Positions 26,086-33,519 of a stretch of DNA of 49,431 nucleotides are shown here, one piece after another. The DNA is from Bacillus sp. AFS073361. GTDB taxonomy: Bacteria > Bacillota > Bacilli > Bacillales > Cytobacillaceae. The notes beneath the pieces were generated by a model that was not told where the DNA came from, searched no databases, and saw only the letters and a program-made list of their open reading frames with translations. Where the stretch lies: contig NZ_NUZU01000033.1 in assembly GCF_002567005.1 (NCBI RefSeq), positions 1-49,431 of the forward strand, read 5' to 3'. The position numbers were made by a program, and so were the translations under genes. Position 1 is the stretch's first letter. Each line of letters opens with the position of its first letter.

Positions 26086-27210
26086 TTGATAGAGTTTAAG
26101 AATATTGTTAAAAAATATCGATCAAAGACAATTATTAAACCTTTTTCGTTAGATATCGAAGCTGGCCAGCTGGTTGTTTTTATTGGACCAAGCGGATGCG
26201 GAAAAACGACATTGTTGAAAATGATTAATAAATTGATTCAGCCAACGTCTGGGCAAATTTTTGTAGATGGGGCGGATATTTCGACCATGAATCCGATTGA
26301 GCTGCGTAGGAATATTGGTTATGTGATTCAAAATACGGGATTGTTTCCTCATATGTCTATTAAAGAAAATTTAGAGTTGATTCCCAAACTTAAAGGAGAA
26401 GATCCTGATTCCATAGCGAAGAAAACTGGAGAACTGCTTGAATTGGTTGGATTAGACCCGAAAGAATTCTTAAATCGCTTTCCAAAGGAATTAAGTGGTG
26501 GTCAGCAGCAAAGAATTGGGGTTGCAAGAGCTTTTTCAACCAACTCCGATATCATTTTAATGGATGAACCATTTAGTGCGTTAGATCCTGTCACAAGAAG
26601 TTCGCTTCAAGATGAACTCTTCCAAATGCAAAAGGAACTTAACAAAACGATTATCTTTGTTACCCATGATATGGACGAAGCTATTAAAATAGCAGATAAG
26701 ATTTGTATTTTAAAAGACGGGGATATACTTCAATATGATACCCCTGAAAATATTTTAAAGAATCCTGCCAATGACTTTGTTGAAGACTTTATTGGTAAAA
26801 GACGGGTTTGGAACAATCCTGAATTATTAATGGCTGAGGATATTATGATTCCTAATCCTGTGAAGATCACCTCCATGCGCACAGTGCTACAGGCGATTGA
26901 AATAATGAAGGACCAAAAAGTCGATAGCCTAATGGTTACTGATAAACAAAATGTCCTAAAAGGTTTAGTGACATTAAAGAGCATCCAATTGCTCAATCGA
27001 ACAATCTCAATCGAAAAGGTAATGGAACAAAATGTCCTTTCGGTTTCACAGGATGCCAATTTGATATCAGTTTTAGCAACAATGAATGAGCATAAAATTG
27101 GTTATGTGCCGGTTGTGAACAGTCATAAACAGCTGATTGGACTTATAACTAGAAGTAGTATTCTTTCTGCACTAAGCAGCCAGTTAATTGATTTGGAGGT
27201 GGCCTTTTAA
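26086..27210 (+). CDS. opuFA: OpuF-type osmolyte ABC transporter ATPase with tandem CBS domains
   Basis: A 374-residue ATPase of the glycine betaine/choline/proline-betaine (OpuA/OpuC/ProV) group. Walker A GPSGCGKTTLLKMIN, signature ELSGGQQQRIGVARAF, Walker B IILMDEPFSALDP, switch THDMDEAI. Residues about 255-374 form two CBS modules (AEDIMIPNPVKITSM; IEKVMEQNVLSVSQD); in the relative OpuCA these bind cyclic-di-AMP and inhibit transport. The start is TTG 26086, eight bases after AAAGGAGG; an upstream in-frame TTG at 26044 would place the ribosome binding site inside the gene. It overlaps opuFB by one base (TAATG). Likely role: import of compatible solutes under osmotic stress. Confidence 0.9.
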   Translation: MIEFKNIVKKYRSKTIIKPFSLDIEAGQLVVFIGPSGCGKTTLLKMINKLIQPTSGQIFVDGADISTMNPIELRRNIGYVIQNTGLFPHMSIKENLELIPKLKGEDPDSIAKKTGELLELVGLDPKEFLNRFPKELSGGQQQRIGVARAFSTNSDIILMDEPFSALDPVTRSSLQDELFQMQKELNKTIIFVTHDMDEAIKIADKICILKDGDILQYDTPENILKNPANDFVEDFIGKRRVWNNPELLMAEDIMIPNPVKITSMRTVLQAIEIMKDQKVDSLMVTDKQNVLKGLVTLKSIQLLNRTISIEKVMEQNVLSVSQDANLISVLATMNEHKIGYVPVVNSHKQLIGLITRSSILSALSSQLIDLEVAF

Positions 27211-28769
27211 TGAGTGGATTTATGAACTATTTAACCACTAACTATGAGCAAGTATTCAGTCTACTGGGCCAGCATCTTTACTTAAGCGTAATTTCTGTCC
27301 TAGTAGCAATTATTATCGGGATCCCACTCGGTATATTAATCTCTCGAGAGCAAAAGCTTGCAAAACCGATAATAGGAACAACCAATGTGATTCAAGCAGT
27401 ACCTAGTTTGGCCTTACTTGGATTTCTTATTCCATTCGTTGGGATTGGCAGTACCCCAGCGATTATTATGGTCGTTCTTTATTCATTGCTTCCTATTGTC
27501 AAAAACACGTATACAGGTCTAACGAATATTGATGGAGATATTCTGGAAGCCGCCAGAGGTATCGGTCTGACCAAGAGTCAAACGATGAGAAAGGTTCAGT
27601 TACCACTAGCCTTCCCGATGATTATGGCGGGTATCAGAATTTCAGCGGTTACCGCTGTTGGATTAATGACAATCGCTGCCTTCATTGGTGCTGGCGGACT
27701 AGGATATCTCGTTTTCTCAGGTGTACAAACGGTCGATAATTATATGATTTTAGCAGGAGCGATTCCCGCCTGTATTCTTGCCCTAGTTATCGATTTTATC
27801 GTAGGAAAACTAGAATCCTCACTTTCCTATACTAGCAAACAATCTTCAGCAAAAAAGACCGGGAAAACCACTAAAAAAATGATGATTAGTTTTGCAAGTA
27901 TTGTTATCATCATTGCCGGTGCATTTACAGTTTATTCAAAAGTGAACGCAGAGGATAAAATTGTGATCGGTTCTAAAAATTTTAGTGAACAACTAATATT
28001 AGGGAATATGCTTGCAGATTTAATAGAAAATAAGACTGATATACAAGTAGAGAGAAAATTAAATCTTGGCGGCAGTCAGGTGGCCTTCAGCGCCCTTAAA
28101 AATGGGGATATTGATATGTATGTTGAGTATACCGGGACAGGGTTAGTGAATATTTTAAATCAGCCGCCCCAAAGTAATCCGGACAAAGTCTACAATATTG
28201 TCCAGAAGGAATTCAAGCAAAAGTATGGTTTTGAATTGTTAAAACCGATTGGATTTAATAACACTTACGCCTTAGCTGTTCGTCAAGATACTGCAAAGGA
28301 ATTTAACTTAAAGACGATATCTGATTTAACCAAAATCAGCAATGGATTAACCATGGGTCCAACCATCGAATTCCCTAATCGTGAGGATGGACTAATCGGA
28401 CTGACAAAAACGTATAATATGAAATTTAAAGAGGTAAAACCCGTTGACGGCGGATTGCGCTACACGGCATTAGCCAACCGTAAGAGTGATGTCATCGATG
28501 CCTTTTCAACGGATGGTTTACTTGAAGCGTTCCACTTAAAGGTATTAGAGGATGATAAGAACTTTTTCCCTCCTTATTATGCGGTACCGATGTTAAAAGA
28601 AGAAACGTTAAAGGAACATCCAGAACTTAGAAAAGTGATAAATTCCTTGGCTGGTAAGTTAACTGATGAAAAAATGAGGAAACTGAACTATAAGGTCGAC
28701 AGCCTTAAACAGTCACCAGCCAAAGTAGCTAAGGAATTTTTAGAAAGTGAAGGATTATTAGAAAAATAG
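27210..28769 (+). CDS. opuFB: OpuF-type permease fused to substrate-binding domain
   Basis: A 519-residue fusion. Residues about 15-215 are the permease (LYLSVISVLVAIIIGIPLGI; the EAA-like loop DILEAARGIGLTKSQTM). A last helix near 230-247 links it to an extracellular binding domain (about 250-519) of the OpuAC/QAT type, beginning KIVIGSKNFSEQLILGNML. Both halves of the usual binding protein lobes are present, including DMYVEYTGTGL and DVIDAFSTDGLLEAF. A fused binding domain in Bacillus was described for OpuF of B. infantis; the same layout is found in lactococcal OpuA/BusA and GbuB-like systems. The candidate substrates are glycine betaine and related osmolytes. Confidence 0.9.
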   Translation: MSGFMNYLTTNYEQVFSLLGQHLYLSVISVLVAIIIGIPLGILISREQKLAKPIIGTTNVIQAVPSLALLGFLIPFVGIGSTPAIIMVVLYSLLPIVKNTYTGLTNIDGDILEAARGIGLTKSQTMRKVQLPLAFPMIMAGIRISAVTAVGLMTIAAFIGAGGLGYLVFSGVQTVDNYMILAGAIPACILALVIDFIVGKLESSLSYTSKQSSAKKTGKTTKKMMISFASIVIIIAGAFTVYSKVNAEDKIVIGSKNFSEQLILGNMLADLIENKTDIQVERKLNLGGSQVAFSALKNGDIDMYVEYTGTGLVNILNQPPQSNPDKVYNIVQKEFKQKYGFELLKPIGFNNTYALAVRQDTAKEFNLKTISDLTKISNGLTMGPTIEFPNREDGLIGLTKTYNMKFKEVKPVDGGLRYTALANRKSDVIDAFSTDGLLEAFHLKVLEDDKNFFPPYYAVPMLKEETLKEHPELRKVINSLAGKLTDEKMRKLNYKVDSLKQSPAKVAKEFLESEGLLEK

Positions 28770-28848
28770 TGCATTTAAGAAAAAGCTGGTCCTCAAAAAT
28801 AAAAGGTTCCGTTTACGGGTGCTTTCTTAATAAAAAGACACAAGAATT

Positions 28849-28880
28849 GACGTATGCATTAGCATACGTCTTTTTCTTTA
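28849..28880 (+). terminator. Terminator of the opuF operon
   Basis: A perfect 9-bp stem GACGTATGC/GCATACGTC with a four-base loop, then TTTTTCTTTA. Confidence 0.92.
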
Positions 28881-28990
28881 TTTATGAAGTTCCTACTACT
28901 AAAGCTTTCTTAAATTTGAAATAGCAATTGACATCATTATTGAGGGTCCGCACTTATCTGTTTGGGCATCGGGTTAAGTACCCGAGCTGA

Positions 28991-29186
28991 TAAATAGACG
29001 GAAATTTTCCGCTTAATTCGTAATTATTATTAAAAAAGGGGGTAAATAGACGGAGAAATTCCCCCTATTTACTCAAAAAACGTGAAAATGGGAGATTTTG
29101 CTTTGCATAAACGGAAAATCTCCCCTTATTTCCCCCGAAACGAGCGCCATTCTGCATTTAACCGGAAAATCTCCTCTTATTTTTCC
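28991..29186. repeat. Four degenerate short repeats with dyad symmetry
   Basis: Units begin near 28991, 29043, 29106 and 29156, with a loose consensus TAAATAGACGGAAAATCTCC then CCTTATTT. The second unit is itself palindromic, GTAAATAG at 29042-29049 pairing with CTATTTAC at 29065-29072. Spacing is 50-64 bases and irregular. Confidence 0.6.
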
Positions 29187-29246
29187 TTTGCTGGTTACTC
29201 TATTTAGAACGAGTCATTAAGCACTACAAAACGGAACCCTTTACCT

Positions 29247-29263
29247 AAAAAGCCGGCTTTTTT
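29247..29263 (-). terminator. Possible small terminator after the GntR-RCK_C gene
   Basis: AAAAAG/CTTTTT around a CCGG loop, followed by T. The stem is weak but correctly placed. Confidence 0.4.
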
Positions 29264-29281
29264 GCATCTTTCAATCCCTTC

Positions 29282-29899
29282 TTACTCTGCCATAAAATGA
29301 AGGACTCGGTCATATGTTTCATCAGCACCTATGACAAGGAGGACATCCCCTTCTTGTATTACGGCATAGGGGCCTGGTGAAATAATTAATTCTCCCTTTC
29401 GTTTCATCCCGATAACAGTTCCCCCAGTATTTTGCCAAAACTTCACTTCCGAAATAGTTTTGCCAATATGTATACAATCCGAAACTACCTCTACTTCGAT
29501 GGGTGCAAGTGGGTTCGTATGACGAAGTTTTCCTGAATAGTCCATAATTTTTCGGAGCGTATCAAAAAGCTGTTCATCGAGCTTGTCTCTTTCGGAAATG
29601 AGGGAGTTCATTTGCTTCTCAAGATCTTTGATGCTTGCAAGATTTGAAAACCGTTGAATATATTTATAAGCATTCTCCCGAGAAGAAATAACAATTCCAC
29701 TGCCTTTTGTAGAGTGGACTATCTCAACATCTTCCAAAATTTTTATAGCTCTTCGGATAGTTTCTGGAGAAACCTTATATTCACTGGCTAAGGTTGATCT
29801 CCCGTGAATTTTTTCTCCCACCTTAAATTTCCCATCATATATTCTATTTGCTAAATCTATCGCAATTCGCTCGTAAGTTGGTATTTGTGCCTTTTGCAT
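29282..29899 (-). CDS. busR: GntR-type regulator with RCK_C domain (BusR-like)
   Basis: A 205-residue regulator. Residues about 5-70 are a GntR winged helix (PTYERIAIDLANRIYDGKFK; KVSPETIRRAIKILEDVEI). Residues about 85-130 are a coiled coil (LASIKDLEKQMNSLISERDK). Residues about 135-205 are an RCK_C (TrkA-C) domain (ISEVKFWQNTGGTVIGMKRK; VIQEGDVLLVIGADETYD). This order is that of BusR from Lactococcus and Streptococcus, which binds cyclic-di-AMP through RCK_C and represses the glycine betaine importer. Here it faces an OpuF importer that carries an inverted repeat at its promoter. ATG 29897-29899 is five bases after GGAGG; a frame six codons longer is less likely. Confidence 0.85.
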   Translation of the reverse strand: MQKAQIPTYERIAIDLANRIYDGKFKVGEKIHGRSTLASEYKVSPETIRRAIKILEDVEIVHSTKGSGIVISSRENAYKYIQRFSNLASIKDLEKQMNSLISERDKLDEQLFDTLRKIMDYSGKLRHTNPLAPIEVEVVSDCIHIGKTISEVKFWQNTGGTVIGMKRKGELIISPGPYAVIQEGDVLLVIGADETYDRVLHFMAE

Positions 29900-30068
29900 A
29901 ATATCCTCCGCAACCATCTTTATCTTGGTCTATTCCTACATTGTGCTACCTTTCCAATATACTCTTTTGTATGTGCCTATGCGAGTTTTCAATACAAAAT
30001 TATCGGAGTGATTTCAATTATTTTTATTGGATATAATTGTAATGAACGATGATTAATGAGGTGAGTCA

Positions 30069-30635
30069 TTGAAACGGAAAATACTTATTCTTCTAGGTAG
30101 TATATTTGTGTTATTTATGATTGTCTTATTTATTTTTTTCCTTGTTAAAGGGCAGCCTTCAAAATGGCAAGTAGCCCTCGGAGGGATAATCGTGTGCTCG
30201 TTGCCCATTCTGTTGATTTTTAAGAAAAACATACCATTTAACCTGCCAAGCATCGTTGGGTTTTATCTATTTATCTTTTGTACCACGTATTTAGGGACTA
30301 TAGGGGATTTTTATCTTAAATATAGATGGTGGGATTCGACCATACATTTTTATAAAGGTGTATATGTCGCTTGTGTTGGCATAACATTATATAAATTAAT
30401 GATACCTGAACAAGTAAGAAAGGATACCTCACATTGGATTATTTCAATTTTCGTTCTATCCCTTTCTGTCCTAGCAAGTGTCCTATGGGAGATCTATGAG
30501 TTTATTGGGGATTTGACCTTCACACACATCATGCAGCTTGGTGGAAATAAAGATACGATGTATGACCTGTTGTGTGGGTTTTCCGGAGGACTCTTAATTG
30601 CCATTTACGCCTATTTTCGAAAACCAAAAGTTTAA
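30069..30635 (+). CDS. Polytopic membrane protein, first of two tandem paralogs
   Basis: A 188-residue protein with about six membrane helices. Family-like marks are RWWDSTIHFYKGVYVACVG (His and Asp at the start of a helix), SVLWEIYEF, and GGNKDTMYDLLCGFSGGLLI. The gene that follows repeats the same motifs, and the DUF2238 protein at 4553-5173 carries the equivalents (YYDRLGHF, ATYELVEF, GDVWDTQWDML). I infer a distant DUF2238-related family of unknown function. The start is TTG 30069, five to six bases after GAGGTGA. It is 14 bases from the next gene, so they form one operon. Confidence 0.75.
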   Translation: MKRKILILLGSIFVLFMIVLFIFFLVKGQPSKWQVALGGIIVCSLPILLIFKKNIPFNLPSIVGFYLFIFCTTYLGTIGDFYLKYRWWDSTIHFYKGVYVACVGITLYKLMIPEQVRKDTSHWIISIFVLSLSVLASVLWEIYEFIGDLTFTHIMQLGGNKDTMYDLLCGFSGGLLIAIYAYFRKPKV

Positions 30636-30649
30636 AGAGGTGCATTTTG

Positions 30650-31225
30650 TTGAATCGAAAACTTGTCATCACTTTAAGTGCCATTTATGTCCTTTTCATG
30701 GCAGTTTTAGCGGTCTATTACTATTCAAAGGGAGAATCCTTTGAAGGCTCAGTCGCAATTGGCGGTATTGTATGCGGTGCGATTCCGTTATTATTGGCAT
30801 TATTCACCAAACTACAATTCAATTTACCAATTGTCATTTCCTATTTAATTTTCTTAGTTGGCTCTCAATATTTAGGTTCTATCCTAGGCTGGTATGGCCT
30901 TGGTTGGTGGGATACTTTTATGCATTTGGTCAGTGGAGCTATTCTCGCTTTTTCTGGAATTGCTTTATATGAACGATTGATTCATCGAAATGCTGGGGAT
31001 AAGATTTCGCCATGGTTTGTGTTTTTATTTACGTTATCCTTTGCGGCACTCGGTGGCGTATTATGGGAAATTTATGAATTTAGCTCCGACCAATTTTTCG
31101 ATATGACCTTACAGGGCGGGGGAAATAAAGATACAATGACCGATTTAATTGCTGATACAATTGGGGGGTTGATTATTGCAGTACTTGCCGGAATCCGTAC
31201 TCGGAAAAAGTTAAAAAACCTGTAA
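30650..31225 (+). CDS. Polytopic membrane protein, second of two tandem paralogs
   Basis: A 191-residue membrane protein similar along its length to the preceding gene: KLVITLSAIYVLFMAVLAVY at the N-terminus, LGWWDTFMHLVSGAILAFSG, GVLWEIYEFSSDQFFD and GGNKDTMTDLIADTIGGLII. Charged residues at helix ends (Asp, His, two Glu, Lys, Asp) are conserved in both, hinting at a metal- or ion-binding membrane site. TTG 30650 is preferred, seven bases after AGAGGTG; a longer frame would overlap the first gene. It clearly arose by tandem duplication. Confidence 0.75.
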   Translation: MNRKLVITLSAIYVLFMAVLAVYYYSKGESFEGSVAIGGIVCGAIPLLLALFTKLQFNLPIVISYLIFLVGSQYLGSILGWYGLGWWDTFMHLVSGAILAFSGIALYERLIHRNAGDKISPWFVFLFTLSFAALGGVLWEIYEFSSDQFFDMTLQGGGNKDTMTDLIADTIGGLIIAVLAGIRTRKKLKNL

Positions 31226-31227
31226 TA

Positions 31228-31255
31228 AAAAGGTACGTCGTTGGACGTACCTTTT
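31228..31255. terminator. Bidirectional terminator
   Basis: A perfect 12-bp stem AAAAGGTACGTC/GACGTACCTTTT with loop GTTG, between the convergent membrane-protein and aspartokinase genes. Confidence 0.9.
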
Positions 31256-31267
31256 AAAATATTGATA

Positions 31268-32629
31268 TTAAACCGTGACTGCCACAAAAAATTCCTCATA
31301 AAGTGCTTGAACCGCTCTCTTTTCATCTACTTCTTTTACCCCGAACATCATACTAACTTCTGACGACCCTTGGTTAATCATTTCAATATTGATATGAGCT
31401 TTCGCCAGTGCCTTAGAAGCTCTTGACATGGTCCCAACATTATGGCGCATTCCCTCGCCAACCACCATTATAAGTGCAAGACTATGCTCAATCTTTACTT
31501 GATCAGTATGAAGTTCTGTTTCAATCCGTTCCTTAATCGCCTTCTCCATTTTCGCATCCATTTGATTTTCTCGAAGGATGACGGAAACATCATCAATGCC
31601 TGAAGGGGTATGCTCATAAGATAATCCGAAGTCTTCTAAGATACTTAATAGCTTCCGTCCAAAGCCTATCTCTCTATTCATTAGGTATTTGCTTACGTAT
31701 ATACTACAAAATCCTTGGTCACTGGCAATACCAATCACTGGTCCATTTGTGTTGTCTCGTTCATAGACAATCTTTGTTCCAGGTGCACTTGGATTATTTG
31801 TATTTTTGATGTGTACAGGAATTCCTGCTCTGAACGCCGGAACAAGTGCTTCATCATGTAATACAGTAAATCCCGCATATGAAAGTTCACGCATTTCCCG
31901 GTAAGTCAGTTCTTTTATTTCTTTCGGACTTTTTACAATGAAGGGATTGACGGAATACACTGCATCGACATCAGTAAAATTCTCATAAAGGTCAGCTTTA
32001 AGGGCATTGGCTAAGATGGATCCAGTAATGTCGGAGCCGCTCCGTGAAAAGGTAAACACCTCACCTTGCCTGCTATAACCAAAGAAACCTGGAAATATTA
32101 GGATCCCCTTTCGTTCGTTCAACAAATATAATTGATTATAAGCTTCTGGCAGCACCTGAGCGTTACCAGGCTCATCACTGACAAGCAGCCCCGCTTCTTT
32201 CGGGTCTATGTAAGAAGCTTCTACGCCCTGCTTACGGAAATAGGCAGCCACCAATTTGGCATTGTTATCCTCACCACTTGCTTTTAACAAATCCAGAAAA
32301 CGATCAGGTTTTGTTTTATCTGCACTCAGCCGATTTGCTAAATCTTCTTGAATTTCGATAATAATGTCATGTGACAGTGATAATTCTTCTGCGATTGAGC
32401 AGTATCTTTCAAGGACTGCCTCAAATGGTTCTCTTGGGTCTTTATTTTGTAAACAAAGTTCTCCACATTCAATCAATAAATCTGTTACCTTATCATCCTC
32501 TGCAAACCTTTTCCCGGGGGCAGAAACGACAACCACTTTTCTTTCGGGGTCTGAAACTACAATCTTAAATACCTTCTCCAGTTGTTTTCCTGATGCTAGT
32601 GAGGACCCACCAAACTTTACGACCTTCAT
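31268..32629 (-). CDS. yclM: Aspartate kinase, class III type
   Basis: A 453-residue monofunctional aspartokinase that phosphorylates L-aspartate in the first step to lysine, threonine, methionine and diaminopimelate. The N-terminal MKVVKFGGSSLASGKQLEKV is the ATP/aspartate motif, FSRSGSDITGSILANAL carries the catalytic residues, and two ACT domains cover about 300-453 (GIASDQGFCSIYVSKYLMN; LALIMVVGEGMRHNVGTMS). Length and N-terminus match B. subtilis YclM (454), which is inhibited by lysine plus threonine together. GGGAGATGTAGGG precedes the ATG. A promoter overlapping a CodY-like box lies upstream, and no lysine riboswitch fits in the short leader. Confidence 0.95.
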   Translation of the reverse strand: MKVVKFGGSSLASGKQLEKVFKIVVSDPERKVVVVSAPGKRFAEDDKVTDLLIECGELCLQNKDPREPFEAVLERYCSIAEELSLSHDIIIEIQEDLANRLSADKTKPDRFLDLLKASGEDNNAKLVAAYFRKQGVEASYIDPKEAGLLVSDEPGNAQVLPEAYNQLYLLNERKGILIFPGFFGYSRQGEVFTFSRSGSDITGSILANALKADLYENFTDVDAVYSVNPFIVKSPKEIKELTYREMRELSYAGFTVLHDEALVPAFRAGIPVHIKNTNNPSAPGTKIVYERDNTNGPVIGIASDQGFCSIYVSKYLMNREIGFGRKLLSILEDFGLSYEHTPSGIDDVSVILRENQMDAKMEKAIKERIETELHTDQVKIEHSLALIMVVGEGMRHNVGTMSRASKALAKAHINIEMINQGSSEVSMMFGVKEVDEKRAVQALYEEFFVAVTV

Positions 32630-32664
32630 CCCTACATCTCCCTAATTCTAAAAATATAATCTTA

Positions 32665-32692
32665 ATTTTAATCATATTCAGAAAATAATCAA
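32665..32692 (-). promoter_or_regulatory. Aspartokinase promoter overlapping a CodY-like box
   Basis: On the minus strand TTGATT (32692-32687), a 16-base spacer and TAAAAT (32670-32665). The spacer contains TATTTTCTGAATATG (32687-32673), which matches 12 of 15 positions of the CodY consensus AATTTTCWGAAAATT. Confidence 0.55.
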
Positions 32693-32740
32693 GCTTTTTC
32701 TTTTATAGAAAGACATTTGTTCACCCCTGGCGTACAATCA

Positions 32741-32781
32741 AAAAAAAGAGTGGATCTTGGCTAGAAATCCACTCTTTTTTT
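32741..32781 (-). terminator. Terminator of the Nudix gene
   Basis: A perfect 15-bp stem AAAAAAAGAGTGGAT/ATCCACTCTTTTTTT, just after the Nudix stop codon. Confidence 0.9.
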
Positions 32782-32792
32782 CGGAACTAAAA

Positions 32793-33407
32793 CTAACGAA
32801 GTAAATCAATAAAATGGGCAAGAATCTTGGCCGTAAGCCCCCAAATCACTTTTCCATCATAACGGTAGAAATACTCCTCAACCCCACGTGTCCGCCAATT
32901 ATAATTTTCTCCCCCAACAATAAGGTCAAAGGGAAAATTCACCTCGGGTTCTGCCTTAAATTCTATACGATAAATCTCTGGTTCATTTTTTATTAAAAAT
33001 GATAGCGGCACGGTAAAAATCTCACCAACTTCTGAAGGGTTAGGAACAATTGGATTAGGTGTTTTAATGTAGCCAACAAAAGGATAGATGATCATTCCAA
33101 AAGGTGAAATCATAAAATCCAATGGGAGTACATTTGATATACTCTCCTTGCTGACACATAATTCTTCAACGGTTTCACGGATAGCGGCTGCTTTTTCGTC
33201 GGAATCCTGGGCATCAATCCTCCCCCCTGGAAAACAAATTTCACCGGGCTGCCTTCTAAGTTCCAGGGAACGAACTTCTAACAAAACGTGGACCCCGTCT
33301 TCTTTTTCAATGAGTGGGACCATAACAGCATATTTTGAAAACTTTTCACTGCCAAGGATCTTTGGTGTGTGGTTTTTTAATTTAGATAGTATTGGTTCCA
33401 ACTCCAT
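32793..33407 (-). CDS. Nudix hydrolase, CoA pyrophosphatase type
   Basis: A 204-residue Nudix protein of the NudL/YeaB group that cleaves CoA and its derivatives into 4'-phosphopantetheine and 3',5'-ADP. CFPGGRIDAQDSDEKAAAIR followed by ETVEEL is the CoA-ase form of the Nudix box, and LEVRSLELRRQPGEI just before it is the UPF0035-like motif typical of this subgroup. The metal-binding acids of REtvEE are present. PFVGYIKTPNP and PSEVGEIFTVPL follow in the usual positions. The ATG follows GAGGTGA. It stands alone, with its own terminator. Confidence 0.92.
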   Translation of the reverse strand: MELEPILSKLKNHTPKILGSEKFSKYAVMVPLIEKEDGVHVLLEVRSLELRRQPGEICFPGGRIDAQDSDEKAAAIRETVEELCVSKESISNVLPLDFMISPFGMIIYPFVGYIKTPNPIVPNPSEVGEIFTVPLSFLIKNEPEIYRIEFKAEPEVNFPFDLIVGGENYNWRTRGVEEYFYRYDGKVIWGLTAKILAHFIDLLR

Positions 33408-33519
33408 GACTTCACCTCATTTCATTTTCAAATAACTTAATATTACAATACCACTTTTTACCTAAAGATAAAAAACAATCCAATTTAATTTATTGGATTG
33501 TTCGCTAATTAATTTATTC

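Larger units (their letters stand above)
28801..29242. repeat. Segment bounded by imperfect terminal inverted repeats
   Basis: The left end reads AAAAGGTTCCGTTTACGGGT followed by GCTTTCTTAA. The right end reads TTAAGCACTACAAAACGGAA followed by CCCTTT. In opposite orientation both give TTAA, GCAC and AAACGGAACC in the same order, with a four-base difference in spacing. This is the layout of a MITE-like element, or of a long-range hairpin. No target-site duplication is clear. Confidence 0.45.
28770..29281. other. 512-bp non-coding region between opuFB and the regulator gene
   Basis: No gene with start and ribosome binding site is visible on either strand. The region contains the opuFB terminator (28849-28880), four degenerate copies of a CGGAAAATCTCC-type unit (28991-29186), an inverted repeat bounding 28801-29242, and a small hairpin next to the regulator stop. 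Confidence 0.7.

Noticed and set aside
28991..29186. CRISPR array
   Set aside because: Repeats are degenerate with irregular spacing, only four copies, and no cas gene is nearby.
32630..32664. Lysine riboswitch upstream of aspartokinase
   Set aside because: The predicted leader is far too short for an L-box, and no conserved core is present.
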